Notes: generated from the sequence alone by a model not told the origin. A DNA stretch of 64,000 bases from Massilia sp. WG5 (GCF_001412595.2 NZ_CP012640.2:1240001-1304000), one strand, 5' to 3'. Counted from the stretch's first letter, positions 1-8,304 are shown. Made by a program: numbers and translations.

Positions 1-1194
1 CCAGCCGGGCACGCGCCGGCCCAGCGCAGGTGCGATCCAGTCCACCGCCTGCTCGGCCAGCTTGCGGAAGGTCGTGACCTTGCCGCCGAAGACCGAGAGC
101 AGCGGCGCACCGTCCAGGCCGGTCTCCAGCCGGTAGTCGCGGCTGGCGCTGGCGGCGCTCATTGCATCCTGACTGCCTTGCTCGCCGATCAGGGGCCGCA
201 CCCCGGCATAGCTCCACACCACGTCGTCCGGGCCGATCGGCCGGGCAAACACCCGGTTCACCGCCGCGCACAGGTACGCCGTCTCGTCCGCGCCGATGGC
301 GACGCGGTCGAGGTCGCCCTGGTAATCGACGTCGGTGGTGCCGACCAGGGTGAACACGCCCTCGTAGGGAATCGCGAACACCACCCGGCCATCCGGCTGC
401 TGCAGCAGATAGGCGCTATCGTGCCCGAACAGGCGCGGCACCACGATGTGGCTGCCCTTCACCAGGCGCAGCGGACGCGCGCCGGCGCCGGGCGCGGCCA
501 TGCCGAGGAAGCCGGCGGCCCACGGTCCGGCGGCATTCACGAGGCAGCGCGCATGCACCCTGAGCTCGCCGTCCGGGCCCTGCAGGGTCGCGACCCAGCG
601 CTGCGCCTCGCGCGCCAGGCCGGTGCAGCGGGTGCGGGTCAGCACGGCCGCCCCGCGTTCGCGGGCGTCGATGGCGGCCAGCACCACCAGGCGGGCATCG
701 TCGACCCAGGCGTCGGAATAGGCGAACGCGCGGGTAAATTCCGGCCGCAGCGGCGCGCCGTAGGGGTGGCCGGCCAGCGACAGGCTCTCGGAGCCCGGCA
801 GGAAATCGCGCCGCGCCAGGTGATCGTATAGGAACAGGCCGGCGCGCACCAGCCAGCCCGGGCGCTGGCCGGCGCCGCCGTCGGTCGCCTGCGGCATCAC
901 GAAGCGCAGCGGACGCATGATGTGCGGGCCGCTCTTCAGGAGCAGCTCGCGCTCGGCCAGGGCCTTGCGTACCAGACCGAAATGGTATTGCTCGAGATAG
1001 CGCAGCCCGCCGTGGATCAGCTTGCTCGAAGCCGAGGAGGTGTGCTGGGCCAGGTCGTCCTTTTCGCACAGGACCACACGCAGCCCGCGCCCGCTGGCGT
1101 CGCGCGCGATGCCGGCGCCGTTGATGCCGCCGCCGACCACCAGTACGTCGCAATCGATCCGTCGGCCAGCCGCAGCTCGTGAATGTTCGCTCAT
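1..1194 (-). CDS. glpD: Glycerol-3-phosphate dehydrogenase, 3' end cut by window edge
   Basis: Aerobic FAD-dependent dehydrogenase that oxidises sn-glycerol 3-phosphate to dihydroxyacetone phosphate and passes electrons to quinone at the inner membrane. The visible 398 codons start MSEHSRAAAGRR and show an N-terminal dinucleotide-binding motif (VLVVGGGINGAGIARDA), then the family signature SSASSKLIHGGLRYLEQ, and further on GTTDVDYQGD and FGGKVTTFRKLAE. The family is usually about 500-530 residues, so roughly the last 100-130 codons lie outside the window. The start at 1194 is preceded by GGAG about 5 bases upstream. No other glp gene is visible on this side. Confidence 0.93.
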   Translation of the reverse strand, partial: MSEHSRAAAGRRIDCDVLVVGGGINGAGIARDASGRGLRVVLCEKDDLAQHTSSASSKLIHGGLRYLEQYHFGLVRKALAERELLLKSGPHIMRPLRFVMPQATDGGAGQRPGWLVRAGLFLYDHLARRDFLPGSESLSLAGHPYGAPLRPEFTRAFAYSDAWVDDARLVVLAAIDARERGAAVLTRTRCTGLAREAQRWVATLQGPDGELRVHARCLVNAAGPWAAGFLGMAAPGAGARPLRLVKGSHIVVPRLFGHDSAYLLQQPDGRVVFAIPYEGVFTLVGTTDVDYQGDLDRVAIGADETAYLCAAVNRVFARPIGPDDVVWSYAGVRPLIGEQGSQDAMSAASASRDYRLETGLDGAPLLSVFGGKVTTFRKLAEQAVDWIAPALGRRVPGW

Positions 1195-1300
1195 CGCTTC
1201 TCCGTCGCCTCCGAATTTGTCCTGCGCAGCGATCCAGTGTAGGGGGCTGCCCCGCAGCCGGTGTTCAGCCATATCAAGATGGACAATGTAGAATTTGCCC

Positions 1301-1936
1301 ATGACTAATCGCGCATGGGTTCGCATGCCGTCCGGCAAGCGGCTCGACCTTCTCAATCCTACCCCTTTCGACTGGGACGATGCCGACCTGGCCCTCGGCC
1401 TGGCCCGCACCTACCGCTGGGGCGGCCATTCGGCCTGGCCGCTGCCCCTGTCGGTGGCCCAGCACTCGATCAGCGTGATGCTGCTGCGCCGCGCCGCTTC
1501 CCCGGTGCCGCTCGCCCCCGTCGTCGAATTGCGCGAACTGCTGCACGACGCCGAGGAAGGCCTGCTCGGTTTCGACGCCGTCTCGCCCTTGAAACCCTTC
1601 CTCGGCGAGGGCTTCATGGCCCTGACCAGGCGCCTCGAACAGATGGTGTTCCTGCGCTACGGCCTGCCGGCCTGGACGCCCACCGAGCACGCGCGGCACA
1701 AGCAGGCCGACCGCCTGGCCGCCGCCAGCGAAGCCGTTCACGTGGTCGGCTGGAAGGAAGAGGAAGTGCGCAACACCCTGCGGATCCGTGCGGCGGTGCT
1801 GGACGAAGACCCGCTGGCGGCGCGCTACCCCTGCCGGCCCTGGGAGCCGTGGGCGCCGACCATCGCGGCGGAGCGCTTCCTGATCGAACTCGATCACCTG
1901 AAACGCCGCATCGACGCCGGACAGTCCCATGACTGA
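1301..1936 (+). CDS. HD-domain hydrolase (YfbR-like)
   Basis: Predicted metal-dependent phosphohydrolase of 211 residues. It carries an HD-type metal-binding set: His in WGGHSAWPLSVAQHS near residues 45-57, then LLHDAEE (the His-Asp pair) near residue 85, followed by SPLKP. This pattern is shared with YfbR 5'-deoxynucleotidases and related small HD proteins; the substrate cannot be told from sequence. I chose the ATG at 1301; an in-frame TTG lies two codons upstream, and there is no strong ribosome site for either. Its 3' end overlaps the SIR2 gene by 8 bp, so the two are probably co-translated. Confidence 0.8.
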   Translation: MTNRAWVRMPSGKRLDLLNPTPFDWDDADLALGLARTYRWGGHSAWPLPLSVAQHSISVMLLRRAASPVPLAPVVELRELLHDAEEGLLGFDAVSPLKPFLGEGFMALTRRLEQMVFLRYGLPAWTPTEHARHKQADRLAAASEAVHVVGWKEEEVRNTLRIRAAVLDEDPLAARYPCRPWEPWAPTIAAERFLIELDHLKRRIDAGQSHD

Positions 1937-2753
1937 GCCCCTGGACGCCGCCATCGCCCGCGCCGCCGCCCTGCTGCGCGAGGCCGATGCCCTCCTCATT
2001 GGCGCCGGCGCCGGCATCGGCGTCGATTCCGGCCTGCCCGACTTCCGCGGCGACCATGGCTTCTGGCGCGCCTACCCGCCGCTGGCCAGACTCGGCATCC
2101 GCTTCGTCGAGATCGCCAATCCGCGCAGCTTCGCCCGCCACCCGGAACTGGCATGGGGCTTTTACGGACACCGGCTCGCGCTGTACCGCGCCACCATCCC
2201 GCACGAGGGTTTCACGATCCTGCGCGAACTGGGCGCGCGGCTGGCGCATGGCGCCTTCGTCTTCACCAGCAATGTCGACGGCCAGTTCCAGCGCGCCGGC
2301 TTCGACGACGGACAGGTGGTCGAATGCCACGGCTCGATCCATCACCTGCAATGCAGCCGGCCTTGCAGCGGCGACATCTGGCCGGCCGATGCGGTGCAGC
2401 CCGATATCGACCCGGGCGACTGCCTGATGCGCCCGCCCCTGCCGGCCTGCCCGCACTGCGGCGCGCTGGCGCGGCCAAACGTCCTGATGTTCAACGACGG
2501 ACGCTGGCTGGATGCGCGCACCGAAGCCCGGTACCAGGGCTTCGAAGCCTGGCGCGCGCGCGTGCGGCGCCCGGTCGTGATTGAACTCGGGGCCGGCACC
2601 GACGTGCCCTCGGTGCGGCGCACGTGCGAAGCACAGGGCGCGCCGCTCATCCGCATCAATCCGCGCGCGCCGCAGGTGCCGTCGGCGGACGATGTCGGAA
2701 TCGCCATGGGCGCGCTGGAGACGCTGCGACGCCTGCGCGAAGCCTTGCCTTAA
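1929..2753 (+). CDS. SIR2-family NAD-dependent protein deacylase
   Basis: Sirtuin-type enzyme of 274 residues that would remove acyl groups from lysines, consuming NAD and releasing nicotinamide and O-acyl-ADP-ribose. Visible motifs in order: NAD loop GAGAGIGVDSGLPDFRG (residues about 22-38), TSNVDGQF (TxNxD), catalytic His in VECHGSIHHLQC, a four-cysteine zinc site (CSRPC, then CPHCG), and RPNVLMFND. The usual Ser of GAGxS is Gly here. The start overlaps the HD hydrolase by 8 bp. A terminator-like hairpin follows the stop. pncA and pncB elsewhere in the window could recycle the nicotinamide, but that link is inference. Confidence 0.88.
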   Translation: MTEPLDAAIARAAALLREADALLIGAGAGIGVDSGLPDFRGDHGFWRAYPPLARLGIRFVEIANPRSFARHPELAWGFYGHRLALYRATIPHEGFTILRELGARLAHGAFVFTSNVDGQFQRAGFDDGQVVECHGSIHHLQCSRPCSGDIWPADAVQPDIDPGDCLMRPPLPACPHCGALARPNVLMFNDGRWLDARTEARYQGFEAWRARVRRPVVIELGAGTDVPSVRRTCEAQGAPLIRINPRAPQVPSADDVGIAMGALETLRRLREALP

Positions 2754-2763
2754 TGAAATATCC

Positions 2764-2793
2764 TTTCACCCTGCAGCGCGTGGTGAAATTTTC
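2764..2793 (+). terminator. Rho-independent terminator after the SIR2 gene
   Basis: Arms TTTCACC (2764-2770) and GGTGAAA (2782-2788) pair perfectly around an 11-base loop, and TTTTC follows immediately. It begins 11 bases after the SIR2 stop codon. The loop is longer than ideal, so efficiency is uncertain. Confidence 0.55.
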
Positions 2794-3139
2794 TGTCGGC
2801 AATTAGTTGTTGTCGATTACTAGCTTGGCCTCAGAATTGGCCTTACGAAAATGCTAAGACATTTCTCAACATCATGTGCTAAATCCTTGATTCGTCAGCC
2901 TTTATTTTCATATCCACAGGAAATGTGGATAACTGTGTGGACAAGCGCCTCTTGACAAGCCGGGAGCTCAGTATCGATGCGGGTTTCAACAAATTGCCCG
3001 TTCAAGAGGCAAAATTTAATTCCTTAAGAATCAAGGACTTGCCTACGCACTCGTTTTGTGCGAAACATGGATATGCGGCAAATTCCTACAAGGGTAGGAC
3101 ACGGGGGATAACTCGCCTGAATTACCCCTTGTTCATGTT
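2794..3139. other. Gene-free AT-richer stretch between convergent genes, holding repeat copy A
   Basis: No believable reading frame. It holds repeat copy A (2910-3040) and a small hairpin, TCCTAC (3084-3089) with GTAGGA (3094-3099), that could weakly terminate helicase transcription coming from the right. Base composition is clearly poorer in GC than the flanking genes. Confidence 0.5.
2910..3040 (+). repeat. DnaA-box repeat, copy A
   Basis: First of two diverged direct repeats flanking the helicase gene (second copy 5330-5460, same orientation). It opens with three DnaA-box-like 9-mers: ATATCCACA at 2910, TGTGGATAA at 2924 (a perfect box, inverted) and TGTGGACAA at 2936. A conserved TTGACA (2952-2957), TTTCAACAA and TTGCCC blocks, and a closing AATCAAGGACTT follow. 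By eye about 70 percent of positions match copy B over about 130 bp, with one compensating indel. The function is unknown; DnaA binding is inferred from the boxes alone. Confidence 0.7.
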
Positions 3140-5245
3140 CTATTTCCACGCATTTCGCGCCCTTTCCCGCACCAGCATGCGCACCGCATCCGGCATCGGC
3201 TTGCGGCTGTGCGGCGTGTCCGCATTCACCCAGACGCACTCCTCGTAGTGCTTCAGCATGGCGGGCGTGATGAAGCGGCTGCGCTGGGCATACACATGGC
3301 GGTCGCCCATCTGGGCCTGCTGCTTGATGAAGAAGCGGTTCGGCACGACCAGGTGCAGCTGCTCCCTGGCGCGCGTCATGGCCACGTACAGCAGGCGGCG
3401 CTCTTCCTCGATGTCGTCCGCGCTGCCGGTCGCCATGTCGGACGGGATGCAGCCGTCCACCACGTTCAGCACATGCACCGACTTCCACTCCTGGCCCTTG
3501 GCCGAGTGGATGGTCGACAGGATCAGGTAGTCTTCATCGAGCAGCGGCGGCCCGGCGCGGTCGCTGGTTGCGTCCGGCGGGTCCAGGGTCAGCTCGGTCA
3601 GGAAGCTTTCGCGCGACCCGTAGCCGCCGGCCAGCTGCACCAGCTGGTCGAGGTCGGCCGCGCGCACCGGGGCGTCGTCGTACAGGCGCTCCAGGTGCGG
3701 CAAGTACCAGTTGCGCACCAGCTCGACGTCCATCGGCCAGCGCAGCCCCGGCGTGCGCAATTGGCGGAACAGCTCGACGAAGGGCGCCCAGTCGCCCTGG
3801 GCGCGCGCCGGCGCCTCGAAGGCTTCGACCGCGGCCAGCGGCTCGGCGGCCTCGCCGACCGCATCCAGCAGGCGCGCCGCGGTGGCCGGGCCGATTCCGG
3901 GAACCAGCTGGGCGACGCGAAAGCCCGCCAGGCGCCCGCTCGGGTTCTGGGCGAAGCGCAGCACCGCCAGCAGGTCCTTGATGTGGGCCGCCTCCAGGAA
4001 CTTCAGGCCGCCGAACTTCACGAAGGGGATGTTCCGCCGCACCAGCTCGAGCTCCAGCGCGGCGCTGTGGCTGGCGGCGCGGAACAGCACCGCCTGCTGG
4101 GTCAGCCGGGTACCGCTTTCCCGCTGCTCCAGCACCCGGTTGCAGACCCAGCGCGCCTGCTCGGCCTCGTCCGGGATCAGCACCAGCTGCGGCTTCGCGG
4201 TCGAGACCTTGTCCGTCCACAGCGTCTTCGCATGGCGTTCCAGCGCCGCCGCGATCACGGCGTTCGAGGCGTCCAGGATCGGCTGGGTCGAGCGGTAGTT
4301 GCGGTCGAGCGTGATGACCTGCGCCGGCTGCGAGAAGGCCTGCGGGAAGTCGAGGATGTTGCGCACCGTCGCGCCGCGGAAGGAATAGATGCTCTGGGCG
4401 TCGTCGCCGACCACCATCACGCCCCGCCCGTCCGGCTTCATGCCCTGGATGATGGCGGCCTGCAGGCGGTTCGTGTCCTGGTACTCGTCGACCAGCACGT
4501 GGTCGAACAGGGCGCCCAGTTCCGGCCCGAGTTCCGGGTCGGCGGCCATCTCGGCCCAGAACAGCAGCAGGTCGTCGTAATCGAGCACGTTCTGCTCCTG
4601 CTTGGCGTCGACGTAGGCGCCGAACAGGCGCTTCAGTTCCTCTTCCCACTCGCTGCACCAGGGGAAGGTCGACTGCAGCACCTCGCCAAGGGCGTCGCGG
4701 CTGTTCACCACCCGCGAATAGATCGCCAGGCAGGTGCCCTTCAAGGGGAAGCGCTTCTGCCCGCCCGTGAGCCCGATTTCCTGGCGCACCATGCCCATCA
4801 GGTCTTCGGAATCGCCGCGGTCGTGGATGGTGAACGAGGACTCGAGGCCGATCCGTCCCGCGTACTCGCGCAGAAGGCGCGCGCCGATGCTGTGGAAGGT
4901 GCCGGCCCAGGGCAGCGCGGCGACGGCCTGGCTCGAGGTCTTGAGGATGCGCTGCAGGACGCCGCCGGCGCGCTGCACCATCTCGTTGGCGGCGCGCCGC
5001 GAAAAGGTCAGCAGCAGGATCCGCTGCGGATCGGCGCCGGACTGGATCAGCCGCGCGACCCGGTGCGCCAGCGTATTCGTCTTGCCCGAACCGGCGCCGG
5101 CCACGACCAGCAGCGGCCGGGAGACCGCGGCGCCGACATCGTGTTCGACGGCCGCGCGCTGTTCGGGATTCAGGGACGCATAAGGATCCTGCAGCGGCTC
5201 ATGCAGCGCGGGTCTGGAAACGCTGGGGTCGACGGTATCGGGCAT
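3140..5245 (-). CDS. UvrD/Rep-family ATP-dependent DNA helicase
   Basis: Superfamily 1A 3'-5' helicase of 701 residues from the preferred ATG. Motifs run in order: Q-motif-like LNPEQRAAV, Walker A AGAGSGKT, Ia TFSRRAANEM, Walker B DEYQDTN, III GDDAQSIYSFRGA, IV DRNYRSTQ, V STIHSAKGQEWKSV and VI RLLYVAMTRARE. It would act in repair, replication-fork clearing or recombination. The frame is open to an ATG at 5281, but a LexA-like box covers that codon, so the ATG at 5245 is more likely; neither has a clear ribosome site. It is shorter at the C-terminus than E. coli UvrD, so it may be a Rep/PcrA-type paralogue. Confidence 0.9.
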   Translation of the reverse strand: MPDTVDPSVSRPALHEPLQDPYASLNPEQRAAVEHDVGAAVSRPLLVVAGAGSGKTNTLAHRVARLIQSGADPQRILLLTFSRRAANEMVQRAGGVLQRILKTSSQAVAALPWAGTFHSIGARLLREYAGRIGLESSFTIHDRGDSEDLMGMVRQEIGLTGGQKRFPLKGTCLAIYSRVVNSRDALGEVLQSTFPWCSEWEEELKRLFGAYVDAKQEQNVLDYDDLLLFWAEMAADPELGPELGALFDHVLVDEYQDTNRLQAAIIQGMKPDGRGVMVVGDDAQSIYSFRGATVRNILDFPQAFSQPAQVITLDRNYRSTQPILDASNAVIAAALERHAKTLWTDKVSTAKPQLVLIPDEAEQARWVCNRVLEQRESGTRLTQQAVLFRAASHSAALELELVRRNIPFVKFGGLKFLEAAHIKDLLAVLRFAQNPSGRLAGFRVAQLVPGIGPATAARLLDAVGEAAEPLAAVEAFEAPARAQGDWAPFVELFRQLRTPGLRWPMDVELVRNWYLPHLERLYDDAPVRAADLDQLVQLAGGYGSRESFLTELTLDPPDATSDRAGPPLLDEDYLILSTIHSAKGQEWKSVHVLNVVDGCIPSDMATGSADDIEEERRLLYVAMTRAREQLHLVVPNRFFIKQQAQMGDRHVYAQRSRFITPAMLKHYEECVWVNADTPHSRKPMPDAVRMLVRERARNAWK

Positions 5246-5271
5246 AATGCGGTGGAGCGGGAAGATGACGG

Positions 5272-5291
5272 AACTGTACATTTATCCAGTA
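5272..5291 (-). promoter_or_regulatory. LexA (SOS) box upstream of the helicase
   Basis: Reading the minus strand, TACTGGATAAATGTACAGTT matches the E. coli SOS consensus TACTGTATATATATACAGTA at the CTG and ACAG half-sites and most of the AT core; the one notable difference is CTGG for CTGT. It sits 26-46 bases upstream of the ATG at 5245, where LexA would block a promoter. E. coli uvrD is LexA-controlled, which fits. Confidence 0.65.
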
Positions 5292-5329
5292 GAGTTCCGC
5301 AAGTACCGTTTGCATTCGCCCTTGTACAG

Positions 5330-5460
5330 ATATCCACAAAAACTGTGAATAACCATGTGGAAAAGCACCCCCTTGACATGCGGGAAGCAAGAAAGAATGC
5401 GGCTTTCAACAACTTGCCCATTGCACAGGCAGCGTCTGAACTACGCAAAATCAAGGGCTT
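5330..5460 (+). repeat. DnaA-box repeat, copy B
   Basis: Second copy of the element at 2910-3040, same orientation, upstream of the helicase start. Boxes: ATATCCACA at 5330, TGTGAATAA at 5344 and TGTGGAAAA at 5356, the same 14- and 12-base spacing as copy A. TTGACA (5373-5378), TTTCAACAA, TTGCCC and AATCAAGGGCTT are conserved. The middle-right part (about 5431-5448) has diverged most. The rest of the gap to 5548 shows no other feature. Confidence 0.7.
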
Positions 5461-5548
5461 ACGAAGTCAAGTGGCGCACGATTCGAATATTTTTGCAAGA
5501 TGCCTTGCGGAAAAATTTGTGCATAAGAATGGCGCCGGAAATAGCCGG

Positions 5549-5767
5549 TCACGCCATGGGCATGCGCCGGCGGTCCGGCTCGCCCAGCACCCGCTGGATC
5601 ACGGCGGCGGCGATATCCTGAGAGCGCAGGAACTCGACCGCCGACACGGTGCCGGCATCGCGCTGCATGGCGATACCGGTATCGACGATGACGCGGCGGC
5701 GCTGGTCCTGGCGCTGGGTCGGGACGGCGAGCGCGTCGCCCGCGCGGCCGGGGGAAAGTCGGTCCAT
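5549..5767 (-). CDS. Hypothetical 72-aa protein
   Basis: Not recognised. The frame extends further upstream, but the ATG at 5767 has an AGGAG ribosome site at ideal distance (AGGAGCAGCA before ATG), so the product is a 72-residue soluble protein rich in Arg, Asp and Ala that starts MDRLSPGRAGDALAVP. A central stretch, RRRVIVDTGIAMQRD, is followed by a predicted helix, AVEFLRSQDIAAAVIQRVL. No signal peptide or membrane segment. It could be a small regulator or nucleic-acid-associated protein, but nothing shows this. Confidence 0.5.
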   Translation of the reverse strand: MDRLSPGRAGDALAVPTQRQDQRRRVIVDTGIAMQRDAGTVSAVEFLRSQDIAAAVIQRVLGEPDRRRMPMA

Positions 5768-5967
5768 TGCTGCTCCTGTGTGATCGAACGCGGCCGGTTG
5801 CCGCAGATGCAGTATCGGCGAGCACCGGCCCAAGTCAAGAATTAATTTCGCATCCGCACATGACACGGCGATGACACGGCCGCCGTTTCCCGCGGCGCGT
5901 GCGCGTGCGCCATGCCCGCGCGCCCAAGCCTAGAATGGTCCCGTCAACCACCATCAGCGAGGACCCC

Positions 5968-6141
5968 ATGACCATGACTCCCGATCCCGACCTGGAGCCG
6001 GGCGACGAAGCAAAACCGGGCACCCCGGGCACCGGCGAGGACCTGTGCGAAATGTGCGGCGGCAGCGGCAAGCTGGACGGCAAGACCTGTCCGGAATGCG
6101 AGGGTACCGGCCGGGTCGTGCGCGGCATCGGCGGCGGCTGA
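5968..6141 (+). CDS. DnaJ-type zinc-finger mini-protein
   Basis: A 57-residue protein with two CxxCxGxG-like modules, CEMCGGSGK and CPECEGTGR, the pattern used by the cysteine-rich region of DnaJ/HSP40 to bind zinc. The J domain and substrate-binding domains are absent, so it is a free-standing finger. GAGG lies just before the ATG at 5968; an in-frame ATG further upstream lacks this. An acidic, Pro-rich N-terminus (DPDLEPGDEAKPGTPG) precedes the finger. Similar stand-alone proteins are common in betaproteobacteria; their role is unknown to me. Confidence 0.7.
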   Translation: MTMTPDPDLEPGDEAKPGTPGTGEDLCEMCGGSGKLDGKTCPECEGTGRVVRGIGGG

Positions 6142-6190
6142 GCGCCACCCGCATGGACAGGACCGGGGCGGCGGCGCGATAATCGCGTGC

Positions 6191-6784
6191 ATGACCTCTT
6201 CGCCCCAAGCGCTTCCGGGAGAGCCCGCCTCCCCTGCCCGTCCGCAGTCCCTGTCCGATCTGTTCGTCTCCTTCACGCTGCTGGCCCTGCAGGGCTTCGG
6301 CGGCGTGCTCGCCGTCGTCCAGCGCGAACTCGTCGACCGCAAGCGCTGGCTGACCCAGGAGGAATTCATCGAAGACTGGGCCGTGGCCCAGATCATGCCC
6401 GGGCCGAACGTGGTCAACCTGTCGATGATGATCGGCGACCGCTATTTCGGCCTGCGCGGGGCCCTGACGGCGCTCGCCGGCCTGCTGGCCGTGCCGCTGC
6501 TGCTGGTGCTCGGCCTGGCCGTGCTGCATGACCGCTTCGCCGCCGACCCGCACGTGGCCGGCGCGCTGCGCGGCATGGCCGCCGTCTCGGCCGGCCTCAT
6601 CGGCGCCGCCGGCCTCAAGCTGGCGGTGGCCCTGAAGCGCAGCCCGCTGCCGCTGTCCTGGTGCATCGGCATCGCCGCGCTCGGCTTCGTACTGGTGGCG
6701 CTGCTGCAGTGCCCGCTGCTCTACGTGCTGGCCGGGCTGGGCGGACTGGGCTGCATCCTCACCTGGCGCAGGCTGAAGCCATGA
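6191..6784 (+). CDS. Chromate transporter, half-size subunit 1
   Basis: Membrane protein of 197 residues of the CHR family, which carries chromate efflux in the long two-domain form (ChrA). It shows the family pattern: FTLLALQGFGGVLAVVQ, then RKRWLTQEEF, then QIMPGPNVVNLSMMIGDRY, followed by four or so hydrophobic segments to the end. Long ChrA proteins are about 400 residues with two such halves; here each half is its own gene. The downstream half starts on the stop codon (ATGA overlap), which supports a heterodimer. Chromate specificity is assumed from the family; short CHR pairs are often unassigned. Confidence 0.85.
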   Translation: MTSSPQALPGEPASPARPQSLSDLFVSFTLLALQGFGGVLAVVQRELVDRKRWLTQEEFIEDWAVAQIMPGPNVVNLSMMIGDRYFGLRGALTALAGLLAVPLLLVLGLAVLHDRFAADPHVAGALRGMAAVSAGLIGAAGLKLAVALKRSPLPLSWCIGIAALGFVLVALLQCPLLYVLAGLGGLGCILTWRRLKP

Positions 6785-7368
6785 GCGCGGCGCCCGAGAC
6801 CCTGCACCTGGTCCTGGCCGCGTCGGACTGGCTGAACCTGTTCGCCCACTTCCTGCTGCTGTCGATGATGTCGATCGGCGGCGCGATCTCGACCTCGTCC
6901 GAGATGCACCGCTTCCTGGTCGAACAGCACCACTGGCTGACCCAGGAGCAGTTCAACGCCGCGATCGCCCTGGCCCAGGCCGCGCCCGGCCCGAACGTGC
7001 TGTTCGTGGCCCTGATGGGCTGGCACGTCGGCATGAACGCCGGCAGCCTCGGCGCGGCGATGTTCGGGGTGCTGGTCACCATGGTCGGCATCATGACGCC
7101 CTCGACCATCATCACCTACACCGCGGCGCGCTGGGGCCACCGCAACCGCGAGCTGCGCGCCGTGCGCGCCTTCAAGCAGGGCATGGCGCCGGTGGTGATC
7201 GCCCTGCTGCTGTCGACCGCCTGGATCCTCGGCAGCTCGGTCGGCGAGGCCGGCTGGCGCCTGCCCCTGCTGGCGGTGGCCGCCGGCCTGGTGATCTGGC
7301 GCACCCGCCTGCACCTGCTGTGGGTCCTGGCGGCCGGCGCCCTGCTCGGCGCGCTCGGCGTGGTCTGA
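6781..7368 (+). CDS. Chromate transporter, half-size subunit 2
   Basis: Second CHR-family half (195 residues), translationally coupled to the first through ATGA. It has the parallel motifs HFLLLSMMSIGGAISTS, HHWLTQEQF and ALAQAAPGPNVLFVALMGW, then about four more hydrophobic helices. The first half carries the more typical FGG motif and this half a divergent IGG, as expected for an antiparallel pair. I placed the start at 6781 rather than at an upstream in-frame codon because of the overlap and the homology to subunit 1. Confidence 0.85.
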   Translation: MSAAPETLHLVLAASDWLNLFAHFLLLSMMSIGGAISTSSEMHRFLVEQHHWLTQEQFNAAIALAQAAPGPNVLFVALMGWHVGMNAGSLGAAMFGVLVTMVGIMTPSTIITYTAARWGHRNRELRAVRAFKQGMAPVVIALLLSTAWILGSSVGEAGWRLPLLAVAAGLVIWRTRLHLLWVLAAGALLGALGVV

Positions 7369-7446
7369 GCCTCCCGACCATCGGCATGCAAGAGTGTGGC
7401 GCAGCAGGCATACTTGCCGTATTGCTCACCTGATTTTGGAACGACG

Positions 7447-8304
7447 ATGACCGATCTTGCCCAACCTAATGTACTCAGTGAACACGCCTGCTTCGGCGGC
7501 GTCCAGCGTTTCTACCAGCATGATGCCAAGGCCATCGGCCTGCCGATGCGCTTTTCGGTTTACCTGCCGCCCGGGGCCGAAGGCGGGAAGCTGCCGGTGC
7601 TGTTCTACCTGGCCGGCCTGACCTGCACCGAAGAGACCTTCATGGTCAAGGCCGGCGCCCAGCGCGTGGCCGCCGAGCTTGGCCTGATCCTGGTGACGCC
7701 CGACACCAGCCCGCGCGGCGCGAACGTCCCCGGAGAACTCGATGCCTGGGACTTCGGCGCGGGCGCCGGCTTCTACCTCGACGCCACCCAGGAACCGTGG
7801 TCGCACCACTACCGCATGGAAAGCTACATCCTGGAGCTGCGCGAACTCGTATCGGGCCTGCTGCCGGCCGATCGGGAGCGGGTCGGCATCTTCGGCCACT
7901 CGATGGGCGGCCACGGCGCGCTGACGCTGGCGCTGCGCCATCCGGACCTGTTCCGCTCGGTGTCCGCCTTCGCGCCGATCGCCGCGCCGAGCCGATGCCC
8001 CTGGGGCAGGAAGGCCTTCGGCGGCTACCTCGGCCCGGATGAAGCGGCCTGGCGCGGCCACGACGCGACCGAGCTGATGAAGGACGCCGGCCGCACGGTC
8101 TTCCCCCAGGGGATCCTGATCGACCAGGGCCTGGCCGACAAGTTCCTGGCCGAGCAGCTGTATCCGGAAGCCTTCGAGGAAGCCTGCCGCGCCGCCGGCC
8201 AGCCGCTCGAACTGCGCCGCCACGCCGGCTACGACCACGGCTACTACTTCATCTCGACTTTCGTGGAAGACCATCTGCGCTTCCACCGTCAGACCCTCGC
8301 CTGA
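7447..8304 (+). CDS. fghA: S-formylglutathione hydrolase
   Basis: Esterase D-type alpha/beta hydrolase of 285 residues that splits S-formylglutathione into formate and glutathione, the second step of glutathione-dependent formaldehyde detoxification. Motifs: YLAGLTCTEETF (oxyanion region), DTSPRG, nucleophile Ser in GHSMGGHGAL near residue 150, Asp in IDQGLADKF, and His in GYDHGYYF near the end. The usual partner, adhC/frmA, is not adjacent. The formate it yields is a substrate for the formate dehydrogenase cluster at the right end of the window. The ATG at 7447 follows a weak GGAACG. Confidence 0.93.
   Translation: MTDLAQPNVLSEHACFGGVQRFYQHDAKAIGLPMRFSVYLPPGAEGGKLPVLFYLAGLTCTEETFMVKAGAQRVAAELGLILVTPDTSPRGANVPGELDAWDFGAGAGFYLDATQEPWSHHYRMESYILELRELVSGLLPADRERVGIFGHSMGGHGALTLALRHPDLFRSVSAFAPIAAPSRCPWGRKAFGGYLGPDEAAWRGHDATELMKDAGRTVFPQGILIDQGLADKFLAEQLYPEAFEEACRAAGQPLELRRHAGYDHGYYFISTFVEDHLRFHRQTLA

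Noticed and set aside
3209..5845. 878-codon open frame opposite the helicase gene
   Set aside because: It is antisense to a gene with all helicase motifs; His/Arg/Val-rich composition is typical of the reverse of GC-rich codons.
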